In this document: positions 1 through 11,700 of the stretch, piece after piece
How the letters are laid out: every line of letters starts with the position of its first letter
Numbering within the stretch: position 1 is the first letter of the stretch
Source of the DNA: Istiophorus platypterus
Taxonomy: Eukaryota; Chordata; Actinopteri; Istiophoriformes; Istiophoridae
Length of the DNA: 64,000 nucleotides
Assembly (NCBI GenBank): GCA_016859345.1
Contig: CM029124.1
Location: 10,682,001 to 10,746,000 of the forward strand
Reading direction: 5' to 3'
The notes under the pieces: generated by a model
Told to the model about the DNA's origin: nothing
The model's input: the letters and a program-made list of their open reading frames with translations, nothing else
Databases searched by the model: none
Program-made: the position numbers and the translations under genes

Positions 1-115
1 CCACAAAGAGATACAAAATTGCTACACAGAGACAAAACATTATCGAAGAGATGCATAATAACCACAAAGAGACGCAAAATGGCCATAAAGAGATACAAAA
101 TGAATACAAATTAAT
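1..115. repeat. degraded minisatellite (about 20-bp unit accacaaagagatgcaaaat)
   Basis: Five to six imperfect copies of a (a)ccacaaagaga-ya-caaaat unit run from the left edge to about 115. The array probably continues outside the window. Copies differ by small indels. Confidence 0.7.
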
Positions 116-1628
116 GCAATATTTAGCAATAGCTAGATATTTGGCAACCTTCATCAGTGCATGATTAGTAGCATACTGCTTTGATATTACTGCGGGACAC
201 AGGGCACCATGATTTATCATTTCATTGTGAACAATACTTCTTCTTGTATTAGAGAAAAGCTTGTCAGATTTTTGACAACCCAGTGATCAGGTGGCATGTC
301 AAACTCCATTATGTGTGACTGTCATAGCTACAGGGATTCTGTCATAGATTCTTAAGTGTTCTGCTCACACTTTTTGCTTTGATAATTTTAGTTCATCTCA
401 ATTCTCCGTGACAAATAAAATCTGTTTGATCTTTTTTTTTTTTTTTTTTTAAATTGAAAATCACAATGTAAAATGCTACAAGAAAAAACGCCCAGTCATA
501 AGGCTTTACCCTTGTTGAAAATTGCTCACAGACAGTCGGGCCAACCGCAATCAGTTTGTATAAACACCATGAGAATATAGTGTAGCTCATGCTACCGAGC
601 CAGTACAGAGTCTCAGAGGCCTGGCTGCCAACACAAGTTATGTAAACGCCAAGGCAACAAGGCAGATCCTGAGAGGTGCCTGCTGGGGGCCGGGGCCATC
701 ATTGCCAACTGTGAACCGCTGACGCCGACACTTCAGGGACGCACTGACAAGTTGTTCCTTTACTTTGAAGGAAAAGTTGATGAATGTAAAGCTGTCTTTT
801 GTTAAACTACGCTTGTGACGGTGGATTACACCTTCATGTCTGGCAGTAATCTAGGAATTTAAATTTTTGAAACAGTTCCACGTAGCTCTTCCTCACAGAA
901 AGAGAAAAATGTGCTACTAAATCCCCGAGGACCCGAGATCAACCTTTAAGATTAATTTCATTTACTACACAGCATGGATTTCTGGGCCAAAATTTACAGC
1001 TCCAGTATCACGTTAAACCTGAAGCCAGTGATGTCTCCGCCTGGTCATCATTGGCAACTCCACTTTCACAATACACCAGCATTCAACCTCGCATACGACG
1101 CCAATAAAATCTTGGAAGACTACTATGAGAAGATACTAGCTTTAGATAAACATACACCACCAACCCCTTCAACTTTCAGTGGTTAGAAGAAGCGCCCTGC
1201 AGGGTTACTTCTCCACATTCTCTGTCAGTTTCGTTCTTCTGGTCCTTCAAGGGAAATTCAGCAGGGTTTGGCCGGTGGGTGTTGGCAGATTTTCCCTTGC
1301 AGTTGTATTTTAAAGCGATTCAAGTGGGGGGTTGTCTGAGTTTCCGTATATGAAACTTAAATGTAGGTGACACCAGCCTGAATTTCCAAAGTGAAAGTGG
1401 AGATTGAAAGGGGGTAGGGGCAGGTAGGGGCAAACAGGTTACTCGATAGGTGTGGTGGGAAAACCCAACATAACCTGTTTTAGAAATACTGTGCATCTAC
1501 AAAAAAAAAAAAGAAAGAAAGAAAGAAAGAAAAAAGTTAAGGAAGTGGAGAGAGTAGGAAAAATGATAAAAAAAAATGAATAAATAAAAATAGGAACTAA
1601 AAAAGACTAATTAAACAAAAGAGAAACT
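116..1628. other. upstream flank of neurl1, no gene seen
   Basis: AT-rich with a 19-nt T run (432-450), a G-rich tract at 1409-1431 and a GAAA tract (1512-1533). An open frame at 974-1186 has no recognisable domain and no splice or promoter context. Nothing else is supported. Confidence 0.6.
1512..1533. repeat. (GAAA)n microsatellite
   Basis: Five GAAA units inside a poly-A rich tract, about 600 bp before the neurl1 start codon. Confidence 0.85.
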
Positions 1629-2145
1629 GGTGCGACGAGTGTGTCATCGCAGGGCTGTTAACTGTGGATCACTTGGAGAGACGCGTCCTCTGTGCGCGTC
1701 CACATAACGGCGGGACTCGGCCTTGACTCCCGGCCAGTGCGGGCTCCTCGGTAGCTACAGCGTTAACGTCCCCGCGAAGCTCCACCTCCACCACCTCCTC
1801 CACCACCTCCACCACCACCACCACCACCTTTCATGTTAATTTTCGGCGTGATCCGTGCGCGCACCAGACGGAGCCGCTGCGTGTCGTATCCGCGGGCCGC
1901 CGCCTGCCGCTCAGCGCCTACGAGGCTTTCGGTCAGCCGCCGAGGACCCCCGACCACCACCCCCCACCCCCACCCAAAACACCCACACTCCTCTTTTTAT
2001 TCATTTTTCTTATTTATTTTTTTCCCCACCGCCGACGGCCTCGCGTCCGTATAATGCCGCCGCGGAGGACGCGCAGCTCGGCGTGAACACCGCGGACCCC
2101 CGGCCGCTCGCTGACGGAGGAGGTGGACGCACCTTGCATCCAGCC

Positions 2146-2179
2146 ATGGGAGGTCAGATCACCAGAAACACCATCTATG
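2146..2179 (+). CDS. neurl1: neurl1 coding exon 1 (myristoylation-type N-terminus)
   Basis: Encodes MGGQITRNTIY plus the first base of Asp12, followed by donor gtaaga at 2180. The ATG sits in a good context (gccATGG). Gly2 with Thr6 fits the N-myristoylation consensus MGxxxS/T. Human NEURL1 has a different but also Gly2 leader (MGNNFS...) spliced at the same boundary, so this may be the counterpart of an alternative mammalian first exon. The frame stays open upstream back to about 1855 but has no ATG there, so I see no N-terminal extension. Confidence 0.88.
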
Positions 2180-5100
2180 GTAAGAACATCTGGCGCCACT
2201 GGGGTGAGCCGGACTCCGCGTCGATGCCCCCCCGGTTATTAATCAACCCAGCGATGCTTTTATTTATAACAAGCTGATATAATCGTGTTTTCTGAGGGAG
2301 CCTGTGCAGCCCCCGAAGCCCGTGTGCATGGAAAGTGTGGGCGTCCTGGCTGCCCCACATGAACGAGACCTGAAAGTAGCTGCTTTGTCCAAGTTTTACC
2401 ACCTCCTGTAAATCACGACTGGCTGTAAATTAAAAGGGGGACATGTTTGTTTGTTTGTTTGTTTGTTTGTTTTTTTCCTCCCAAACTGTGACAACGCTCC
2501 GCAGCATCAGATTATAGAACAACCGAGAGCTGCAGGTTCCCCCGGTCCTGTCCCGTACGTCCCCCAGGAGCCCGTTTACAGTAACTAAAAGAAGCCAAAC
2601 GGGATGAAGTGGATCGAGCCTGCAGCCCACACACAACTTTTCATCACTCGTACCGTAGCTCGGCTTCGTGGCCTGCAGCTGCAAAGTGATCGCGACCCCC
2701 AAACCCCCCAAAACCCCCAAAACCACGTTGGCAAACAGCGTCGCGACTCTCACGTCCCCTGATGGTCGCATCCACCGTACGTACGCGCCCGAAGCGACGG
2801 GAGCCGACAGGTGCACCGGGCGTTTATGTTTATCCCTTTTCCGCGTCTCGGTTCGTGTCGATATTTTCCTCGCAGCTACTCCGGCCAACAGGTCGGTGAA
2901 ACGTGATGGCTACGCTCCAAGTGAAATGTGCTGGACACTGAACGGCTTTTTAAAAACCGGTCCCAGGAGCGTGGTGGGAAACTGTGGTCGACCGGTCGTT
3001 TCTACAGAATTTTTCTACTATTTGTGTAACAGTTGTTTACTTTATATATGCAGAAGTTTCCATGACAAAAGGTGGTGTATTAAACATTACTGTGTTTATT
3101 GGTTGTACAGCTGCAGTGATTACTTGTTAAATTGTTTAGTTGTTTGCCAGAAAGTTTAACGTTTTGTCATTTTTCAGGAAGCAATGCCAAACGTCCTTGG
3201 GCTCCAACTTCACAAAAATTTGAAGACTTTCTGCTTTTCAGTGGTTTATATTACTGTAAACTGATTTGTTTCTTGGCGTTGGTTGAACGTCACCTTGGGC
3301 TTGAGGAACTTTTATTGGGCGGCTAACACTACTTTCTCACATTTTATATATGAAACATTAATCCGTTAAGAATAATAATGATTGGTGTTGATGGAAATAA
3401 TCATTAGCTGCAGTCCTAACTGATAGTACCTGTAGTAGGATGCAGCCCTTCTTTCTGAATGATGGTGAGGTTGGTCTTCAGTGACCTGACACCGGCAAAG
3501 ATCTTTGCTTTGCTTTTTGTTTTACTCTGGATCAGACACAAACAGATTTTAGAGTCGCTCTGATGATGTTGATAGTTGTGCAGTACGTGACCTGGCAACA
3601 GTAAATATTTCTCATTTCCCAGATACACAGATGGAGATAGGCCGTCCACATGATCTTTTTCAGTTTCATTGGGAGGGGCCACAGATTTGAAATACCAGTA
3701 CAGGTGAAGGCAGGGATGGTGGTAGAATTTTTTTTTTGCCCTCTGAAAGGAGCTAAGTCAGGGCCCTGAAAATGTAAATATCGAAAATCACTGTCGAGCC
3801 CCCCATCCAGCTCAAGGGCTAATGTATCATTCAGCTCTCACCTCTCTTCCACAACTTTATTACTGACATTTGAGCATCAGAGTGTGACTCAGTAAAGAGG
3901 TTTAACCGTTCCTCAATAAAGGCGAGTCATTTCATGCGTTGAGTGTTTTAAAGGTTTTAAATGATTATCTAATTGTTGAGATTACAAGTAACAGGGACCA
4001 CTAGCTCTTGTTTACTCGTTCAATAAAGTTTTTATATCAGTTTGGATTGTTTTATCACATCTTTAAAACGAGCAGCGTTGATGATAGATTATTAAACATT
4101 AATAGAGCTGCAGCTATTACTCAATCGATTGATAGAAAATGAATCGGAAACTGTTTGGAAAAATTTGTGGTTACAAGTCCTCAAATGTGAATGTTTTTTG
4201 GTTTCCTTAGTTCTCTATGAGGGCAAATTAAATATCTTTGGGCTTTGGACTGTTAGGTCAGAAAAAGCAACACATTTGAAAATGTAACCGTAGGCTTGTG
4301 ATGGGCATTTTCTACGAAGGATTTCCGTCAGTTGGAGTCCAGTTACATAATTGGGAATCGCGCTACCAAGACATTCGGTTTAGCTAGAATGGACATGGTT
4401 GTACTGAAGGTAGGCTCCGATGTATTGGAGATGGATAAAACTGTCAAAAATAAATGGAGATGGGCTCAGCTCATCTCCATTTGAAACAGGGGAGAACAGC
4501 AAGCCTCTGAGTTCATGGTGCAAAAAAAAAATCAAACAGCCAGGTGTGTGGTTTTGCCGCAACAGGGTTTAGTGTGGCAGTGATGGCAAAAAAAAAAAAG
4601 TGGCTGCAGTAGAGGACGGCAGCAACGGTTATGTGTTGGGCGGTGCTGAAATGAAGTCGACGCCTAAGGGCGTGTACATCCTAGCTGCCTTTTTTCTCGG
4701 CTGCCTCCCCGTTTTTTTACCTGAAAACCTATGGGAAGCGACCACACGACGTAAGACAAGCAGACGCTCTTAAATGGCGGCCCGGCACCTTCCAAATAAA
4801 AAAAAGCCAGACAGTGTGTACATGCTCTTACGTGAGGGCTTCCTCTATAACCTGTTTTACAAAATATGGATGAGGAATATGACTTGTGAAGTAAAATTCA
4901 TTTTTAAATGTTTTTTTATAAACAGCAACAGGATTGTAGCATCATGATACTAAGACGTTTTAAGAGTTTGTAGGTGGCTGAGAATCACTTTGGTTCACCT
5001 CTTATTGCGACCACACAAATTATGACGTTTTTGCCGAAAAAAAAAAAATGGAAACATACATATGTCCTCTGGCTCCTTAGGCTGCTACCTGTGAGTGCTA

Positions 5101-8100
5101 GACTCCCTGGTACTAACGTCACACCACGTTAGGGCCTCCGTTGTGGAGAGAGAACACAAAGGGTGCCCCTGGCCAGGTGACACTGGCCAGGGGCACTCCG
5201 TGTCGGCACTGTTTGTCCTTTGCAATTAATGACAGCAAAGCCAGTCACATTGTGTGCGGTGGTGCATCATGTAACATTATCCTTCCTTAAGTTGCTCATC
5301 CAATGTTTGTCATGGCACCTCTCCTTTAACACAGCAGGGCTCTGGTCACTGTTTAGCCTGTCAGGTGGAATAACTTTTTGAACACATTTCAACAGCCACC
5401 GTATCACCAGCACTTTTGGCTCTCGCCAAGCTGTCATTTACAATAAATCAAATGTGATATTTTTATTTACCCATTTATTTACTTAGTTTACTTTATTCCT
5501 GGTTTTATACAGTCCTCTGTGCGCTCACAATGCGATAAATCCTTTCCAATTTGCCTGTGATGTGAAAATAAGCTGCTTCTGAAAAAAAGACGGGATAATT
5601 CAATTTCACAGCAGCAGAAATTACATTAATGTCGTGAGAGTGAAAGAAATATTGGATTCACTGGTTAGATGGTAAAGCGGAATTGTTGCTATGGTGCGAG
5701 CAGAGGTCTGCGAGGTGTTGCTACTGTTCTTCGGACCTCAAAGGAAATACAGCATTCAGTCTCGGGCCTGGTCACTGATAGAGCAAAATACAGCTCTGAT
5801 TTGTTTTCCTGAAGACATCACGTCTGACATGACATCACAGATGCAGTATGGTTGAAGGACTTGTTATGACTTCATTTAAGACCACTGTTGTGCACAGAGC
5901 ACAACTCAGCATTGTTCTGTGGCGACAAGAGAATGCGAAGATCTTAAGTACACTGTACTGAGCCCAGAACGCTTGGCAGAGCCTCTCTGATTGTGATTTT
6001 AATGGAAAGATTCTGATGAAATATGTGACAGTGATGCCCACTGGAGAGTATTTCTAGTCAAATACGGTCTTACAATTTTCACGTCTTCATCTGCAGCTCA
6101 CGGCTCGATCAAATCAGCGGTGACCGATAAGAGACCTGGTGTCAGAAGTCACATGATCAGTCACTGCTAATCCTGACAGTCATAATTGATTTGTCTCCAG
6201 GGTACTTTATAAACCTCTTGACCCCCCAAGGTCACTCAATGGACAGCAAGAATAGCTGTCTTTCAGTAAAAGGCTCATATATTCTACTCCTCTCACAGGC
6301 AAAAACAAGCAGCTCCCACACAGTCCTCCAAATTTAGGTGTGAAAATATGAGCAGTTCTCAAGGACAAAGAAGTGATAATTAGGCCTAAATTATTTATTT
6401 GGCTTCCAGTCTTGGCAGACTGGCTAGATTTATGGTACTTTAATACCAAAATGTCATTGTAGAGAGGACCAAAGGATTGTGGGAGGGAAAACTATAAAAT
6501 CACTTAATGAGATGATATTTGTTTTGTTGGAAATAACATTGTCCTATATTCAATGAGAACCCAGTGTCTAAGAAAACCCATCCTCAACTAAACCCATAAA
6601 CCACATTGATGTTGGCATTTTTGCTTTGAAGAGAAACATGGAAAAATGGAAACAAAAATTGGGAGAGTTGGTCTTAGTGAAAGGGGATGAGGTGTGATAT
6701 CATAATGACTTTGAGCAAATTCCTTATCAGTGTAAAACCTAAAAAGAGAGATGGGATGTGAAAAGAGATGTTTGGCTCTAATATGCGATTCGGTAAGTGG
6801 GAGCAGTCGTGACTCACATGGTTGCATGGGAAAAAAAATGTTTAAAAACTCAACTACATGATGAGTCAGATGTTTTTCCTGTGGCCCTGCTTTTATTTTT
6901 GCCACTTCCTCTTACCAGCAAAGCTACAATAAATACCACTAAATCTCTTTTAGGAGCAGCTATTTTTTTGATTTATTTTATACGTTTTTTTTTTTTCTTT
7001 CTTTTTTTCATTTTATTAAGGCTGGTAATGGGTACTTGACTCTCAGGCATAAATATTGTGATTGATAATGATGTTGTGACCAGTTGCGGCTCATTAAAAC
7101 ATGAGCCACAACTGGGAATAACATGTAACAGCTGTGCCTCACTGTTATAAGAGTTTCTTTGTTTGCACCTTAAATGCTAATCTTTTTTTCTCTTTATCGT
7201 CCTCCTCCTTCTTCCTTTACTACTTCCTCCTTAGTATTGTACAAAATTGTTTCAGCACAAGAAAAAAACAACAAATTAATCACATACCAGTTTAAAATTT
7301 GGCGAGACATAGAATAACAAAAAGCAATGGGTGTTACTAGAAATGACTGTTTACTATAATTAGACCAATTCGTATGAACTACCGTAAACAGCTGTAATGT
7401 TCTGCGTACCGATGTAACCAAGGGAGCAATTATGTCCTTACTGTTTTTTATTTCCTTCCAAGGAAATTTTCCAGTGTACTTTAATTTGCACATTATTCAT
7501 GTCTATACAGTAGGGTGTGGTTGTACTGTGCTACCTTGATAAACTGGAAGAAGTACGGTTACAGGGGCAGGTAAGGTATGTGAGAGGAAATGACACATGA
7601 CCTGATGTCCGTAAGCCTGCAGTGGTATAGATCTAATCGAAGCTAATAGTCTAAACCTTTTTATGAATGTATTTCTTCCTCCTCACCCGTAGACCAAACA
7701 AAGCAACAACCTTTCTTTCTCGGCACAGATTCTCTGAACGGGCAGTTTCACGCAACATCCCACCGATGTCCCCACAAGCCCAAGCGCTGCCTGCCCATAC
7801 AGCCATGCGGAAGTTTGTCCTCCTTTCCTCTCCTATTCCACCCCAGCACCAAGGGCTCGCAGATCGTCATGGACATGTCCCAGAGGACCGTCAAGAGACA
7901 AGCGAGCTTCTGCAACGCCATCACCTTCAGCAACAGAACCATCGCTGTGTTTGAGCAAGTTCGACTGAAGGTGAGCAAGAGTCTGTGTTATTTACCCAAA
8001 CTACAGTGTGGTCATTTCCACCCAGTTAGACACAACAACCTCAAGTTTCACTCTGTCACAAATGTACTCTTATTCATACAAACAACATCATTGAAAGCTG

Positions 8101-8727
8101 CAATGGATACACATAGAGTGTTATTAACGGTCAGTAACAAATAGTTTCTTATGAGTTTAAAAAGAACGTAGATGGTGAAAGTTGCAACCATACCTTTTTT
8201 TAGTTTGAAGGAATAAACAAAGTGTAAAAGTAATATGAAAATAACACTTACGCTAGATCATACAAGCCTGTGTCTTAGCGATTTTCCACCAATGGTTACT
8301 GGGTAAAGTTAATCCACTATTACATTGGTACTGTACCGATCCAAGTTGGGTCACAGTCACTGTGACACAGTCATTTTTAGTTATTAATAAGATTTCTGAG
8401 GCATCGATGTGAACTGTTTAGATATGATGCAATGTGTTTAAAAAAAAAAATGTAGAAAACTACGTAAAACAGCCAAAAAGGTGCCACACTTTGTCAACTC
8501 AGAAAAAGAAAAATGAAATTATTAGTTCATTTTTTTGTCCATTTTCTGAGGTAAAATAAGTTACCTGTTACCAAATTTTCAACATGCAAGTTTCAAGTTG
8601 CATGAAATAATTTCCTCATTAAAATTTTGATGTTTTACTAATTAAAAAAAAACATCACACTTGAGCATGCGCATGCAAGAGCTCTGTATCTGCTATAAGC
8701 AATAATAATTAGTAAAGCATTAGCCTG

Positions 8728-8794
<67 letters not shown>

Positions 8795-11700
8795 TGTTTT
8801 GATTTTCTCTTCTTTTCTCTCTCTGCTCCTGTGTGGGCCAAAGCGGCAGCAGCTTAGAACAAGTTTCCACTTCACCTATCAGGCCATCTATGTCTCGAAA
8901 GTGAAAGAGCAGGGCAAACATTGCCATGTGAGGAATACTGTTATCTTGCACGGTAAATACAAAGTAAATAGAGGTTCAAAATAAGACAAAAAAAAAAAAA
9001 AAAAAAAAAAAACGTTTGCAGATGATTAACATACCAGGTTGGCTAGTTTTGGTTTGCTCAGAACAAACATGTTGTTTTCAGGTACGTTAGTAGCTTGGCA
9101 TTGTCAGTGGCAATGTTGGTCGAGAGTAAAAAAAATCATCACACAATGAAAATGTAAAGATTTTGCTTAAGATGATTATTCTAACGGATTAAAAATATGT
9201 ACTCTCCAGATTACTAAAAAGCAGTGCTGCTGGAGTGGTGCCCTGCGTCTCGGTTTTACGTGCAAAGACCCTTCGCGGATTAATCCGGACACCTTGCCAA
9301 AGTACGCCTGCCCCGATCTGGTCTCCCAGAGCGGCTTCTGGGCAAAAGCCCTGCCCGAGGAGCTCTCCAATGAGGGAAACGTCATCTCCTTCTGGGTGGA
9401 CAAGAAGGGCCGGGTGTTTTACCGGATCAACAACTCGAGCCCCATGCTGTTCTTCAGTGGGGTACGTGTCTCGGAACCTCTGTGGGCTCTCATAGATGTC
9501 TATGGCCTCACCAGGGGCATCCAGCTGCTAGGTGAGTAATGCACTCAGAACCAGATCCTTTCTGAGAAATGGTGCCTGCTCTTAAACTTATCGCTATTAT
9601 TTGGCTTTCATTTTTATTGCCTCGGGTGATTTTTTTTTTACTAACATGGTGTACCGCTGGAAATTGTCTGCATCTGATTTTTTTTAACTGTGAGTGGTTA
9701 ACAATGATGCAACATACAGTGACCCTACTTTTCCCACACCCACCAAATAGCCCAGTGGAAAAAGATGGTGGGAGATTAGGTAGATTGTATAGTTACCATG
9801 GTTGTTAGTATCAAAGAAATTTTCCTAAAGGGGGAATTTGAGAATGTCTGAAATCTATTTTAACAAAGTTCTCCATGCTGTTTAAAGGGTCATTACATCA
9901 AAGAAATAGGGAGCGAGCAGGTCCTCCCCAATCATTAACAGAAGTTTTTTTTAACCACACTGAATATCTCAAGAATGTTTGAATTGTAGATTGAGATGCA
10001 TTTATGAAACTCTTCATGCGTTGAAAACAGCTGCCTCCAATTTTTGAAAACAATAAAAAAAAAAAACCTCTGCAAAATCGATAAATATCCTTGTGGACAC
10101 CCCAGTACATATTTATAACCATTTCCAAGAAATGTGCTGCCTCTCTCCAAAGGAATAGAGGCTGTCAGCACCGTTAATAAAAATAGAAGAGGCTCCCATG
10201 TTGTGTAGATAGCGCCATTTAACCTCATTTCTTGCGGCGTGTTTGACAACGAGAAGTGTGCTATCTCAGGATAGGCTGTTTGGTATCCAGCGCCAGAGTG
10301 TGACTATCTGGGGTTCACTGGCCTCGCGGTGCTGTCCAGCACACAGCTCTTGTCAAGGAACAAGAGGAGGGTGTTGGTTTCCCAAGAGGCCAGAAAAAGA
10401 AAAGGGATGATGTCAGGTAATGACATGCCTGCTGTGTTTTTTCCGACACAATTGAACCATAGGAATGTCTCACTCTATGGATCCAAGTCTTAATACGGCT
10501 TAATGTGACCTGCTAAAACAGATTCACAAATGAGTCATGTTCACAAATATATACAGCTAAATAACTGGTTTTTTTTCCATTTTACAATTAAGAACAAGGT
10601 TTTCTGCAATTTGTAGTTGTAATTTAGGCAATCTTTGGGTACGAATGAGGCCAGCAGCCCTAAATCCCACTGTTTCTACTCAGAGTTTCCCACAATGATT
10701 GCCTTCATCCCCACATTGATGGCTTGAACCAAAAAGCCTTGGCCCTCAGTCAGCTCAAGAATGACTTGGCTATCAGCTTTCCTCCATAGCCTGAGAGCGT
10801 CACTACTAGAGAGCATGGTATATCTCAAAGGCCCGGTATTGTCTCAGCAGTTGGCTGCACTTCAGCAGACACTTAGTCTCTGAAATATGGGCGGACACTT
10901 CAAAGTCTGGTGTTGCAAACTGGCACATGTGCATATTTTCCTGTAACAGAAGGGTGCATTTTGATTCTTAATGATGCTTATACAATGGTCTGAAAGCAAT
11001 GCGACACCAGCTGATAAACTGAGCCAAATTTCACCTGTTGTGGGCTTGTTATCACACAATCTGTCCAGGTGGGAATTACAGATCTGCTGGAGTTGTTTTG
11101 TTTTTTGTTTTGTTTTGTTTTGTTTTTTTACAGGAGATAAGTGGAGCACGGAACTGTGAATAAGCTCTATGGAGCGTAGAGAATGGCTTGGTTAGGTGAC
11201 CTTGATTTGGCTTTTGTGATAAATGCGCACACTTGCACCCTCTGAAATGGCTCGTTTCAAAGAGGGTCTAACATAATCCAAAGAGTCAAAAGTAAATATT
11301 ATACAAACTTATTAACAAAACAAGAATAACCTTGAACCAACACCAAACTAACTACAAATAAGGCTGATGGGCTGGCAAACATTAACAAAAAGAAGGGAAG
11401 ACACCCAGACCAACCGACAAAGCGTAGTAGGGTCTGGGCTATTCCCTCTAACCTAAACCAACATGAAAACTAAACCTAACAGAAATAAAGCCTTAAAACT
11501 AGGACTCCCTGACCCATCAGACAAACTGACTATCATAAGTGACAAAAGGAAAGAAATCGTCAAACGCAACAACACAGCTGCTGTCAAAGCTGGGAGGCAG
11601 AGAAGAGGGAGCAGACCACGCTCCTGCCCCCTCTGTATCGGTCGTCCCTCAGTCAGGCTGGATCACGGCCACCTGGTAGGGAACAGATCATCAAGATCCA

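Larger units (their letters stand above)
1629..2830 (+). promoter_or_regulatory. neurl1: neurl1 CpG-island promoter region and 5' UTR
   Basis: CpG dinucleotides become dense from about 1629 to 2240 and again at 2500-2830, against near absence in the flanks, as expected for an unmethylated vertebrate promoter. It contains a CCA/CCT trinucleotide run (about 1783-1829) and a TATAAT-like motif at 2050-2055 followed by a CG-rich block. The transcription start cannot be fixed. If it lies upstream of 1833, an ATG at 1833 opens a 73-codon upstream frame ending at 2054, out of frame with neurl1. Confidence 0.7.
2180..7728 (+). other. neurl1: neurl1 intron 1
   Basis: 5.5 kb, gtaaga...cacag. The first 650 bp stay CpG-rich. 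It holds a partial fish repeat at 4100-4285 and two strong inverted repeats (5163-5196, 7080-7115). No further exon is recognised. Confidence 0.9.
7971..9209 (+). other. neurl1: neurl1 intron 2
   Basis: 1.2 kb, gtgagc...ccag. Contains a 62-bp CT array and a 25-nt A run. No gene seen. Confidence 0.93.

Noticed and set aside
974..1186. 70-codon open frame upstream of neurl1 as a possible gene or first exon
   Set aside because: No domain, no splice donor in a matching phase, no CpG island over it, and composition like the flanking DNA.
1409..1431. G-quadruplex upstream of neurl1
   Set aside because: Only three long G runs plus a GG; plausible as a two-layer structure but not convincing.
1763..1960. 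Antisense frame with a long poly-Gly run
   Set aside because: It is the complement of the CCA/CCT repeat in the neurl1 5' region; Gly tract length comes from the repeat only.
1855..2145. N-terminal extension of neurl1 in frame with MGGQ
   Set aside because: The frame is open but begins with GTG and has no ATG before 2146; the family fit and Gly2 lipid signal favour 2146.
5163..5196. microRNA precursor at the perfect hairpin
   Set aside because: The stem is only 14 bp and the flanks do not extend it; too short for Drosha/Dicer processing.
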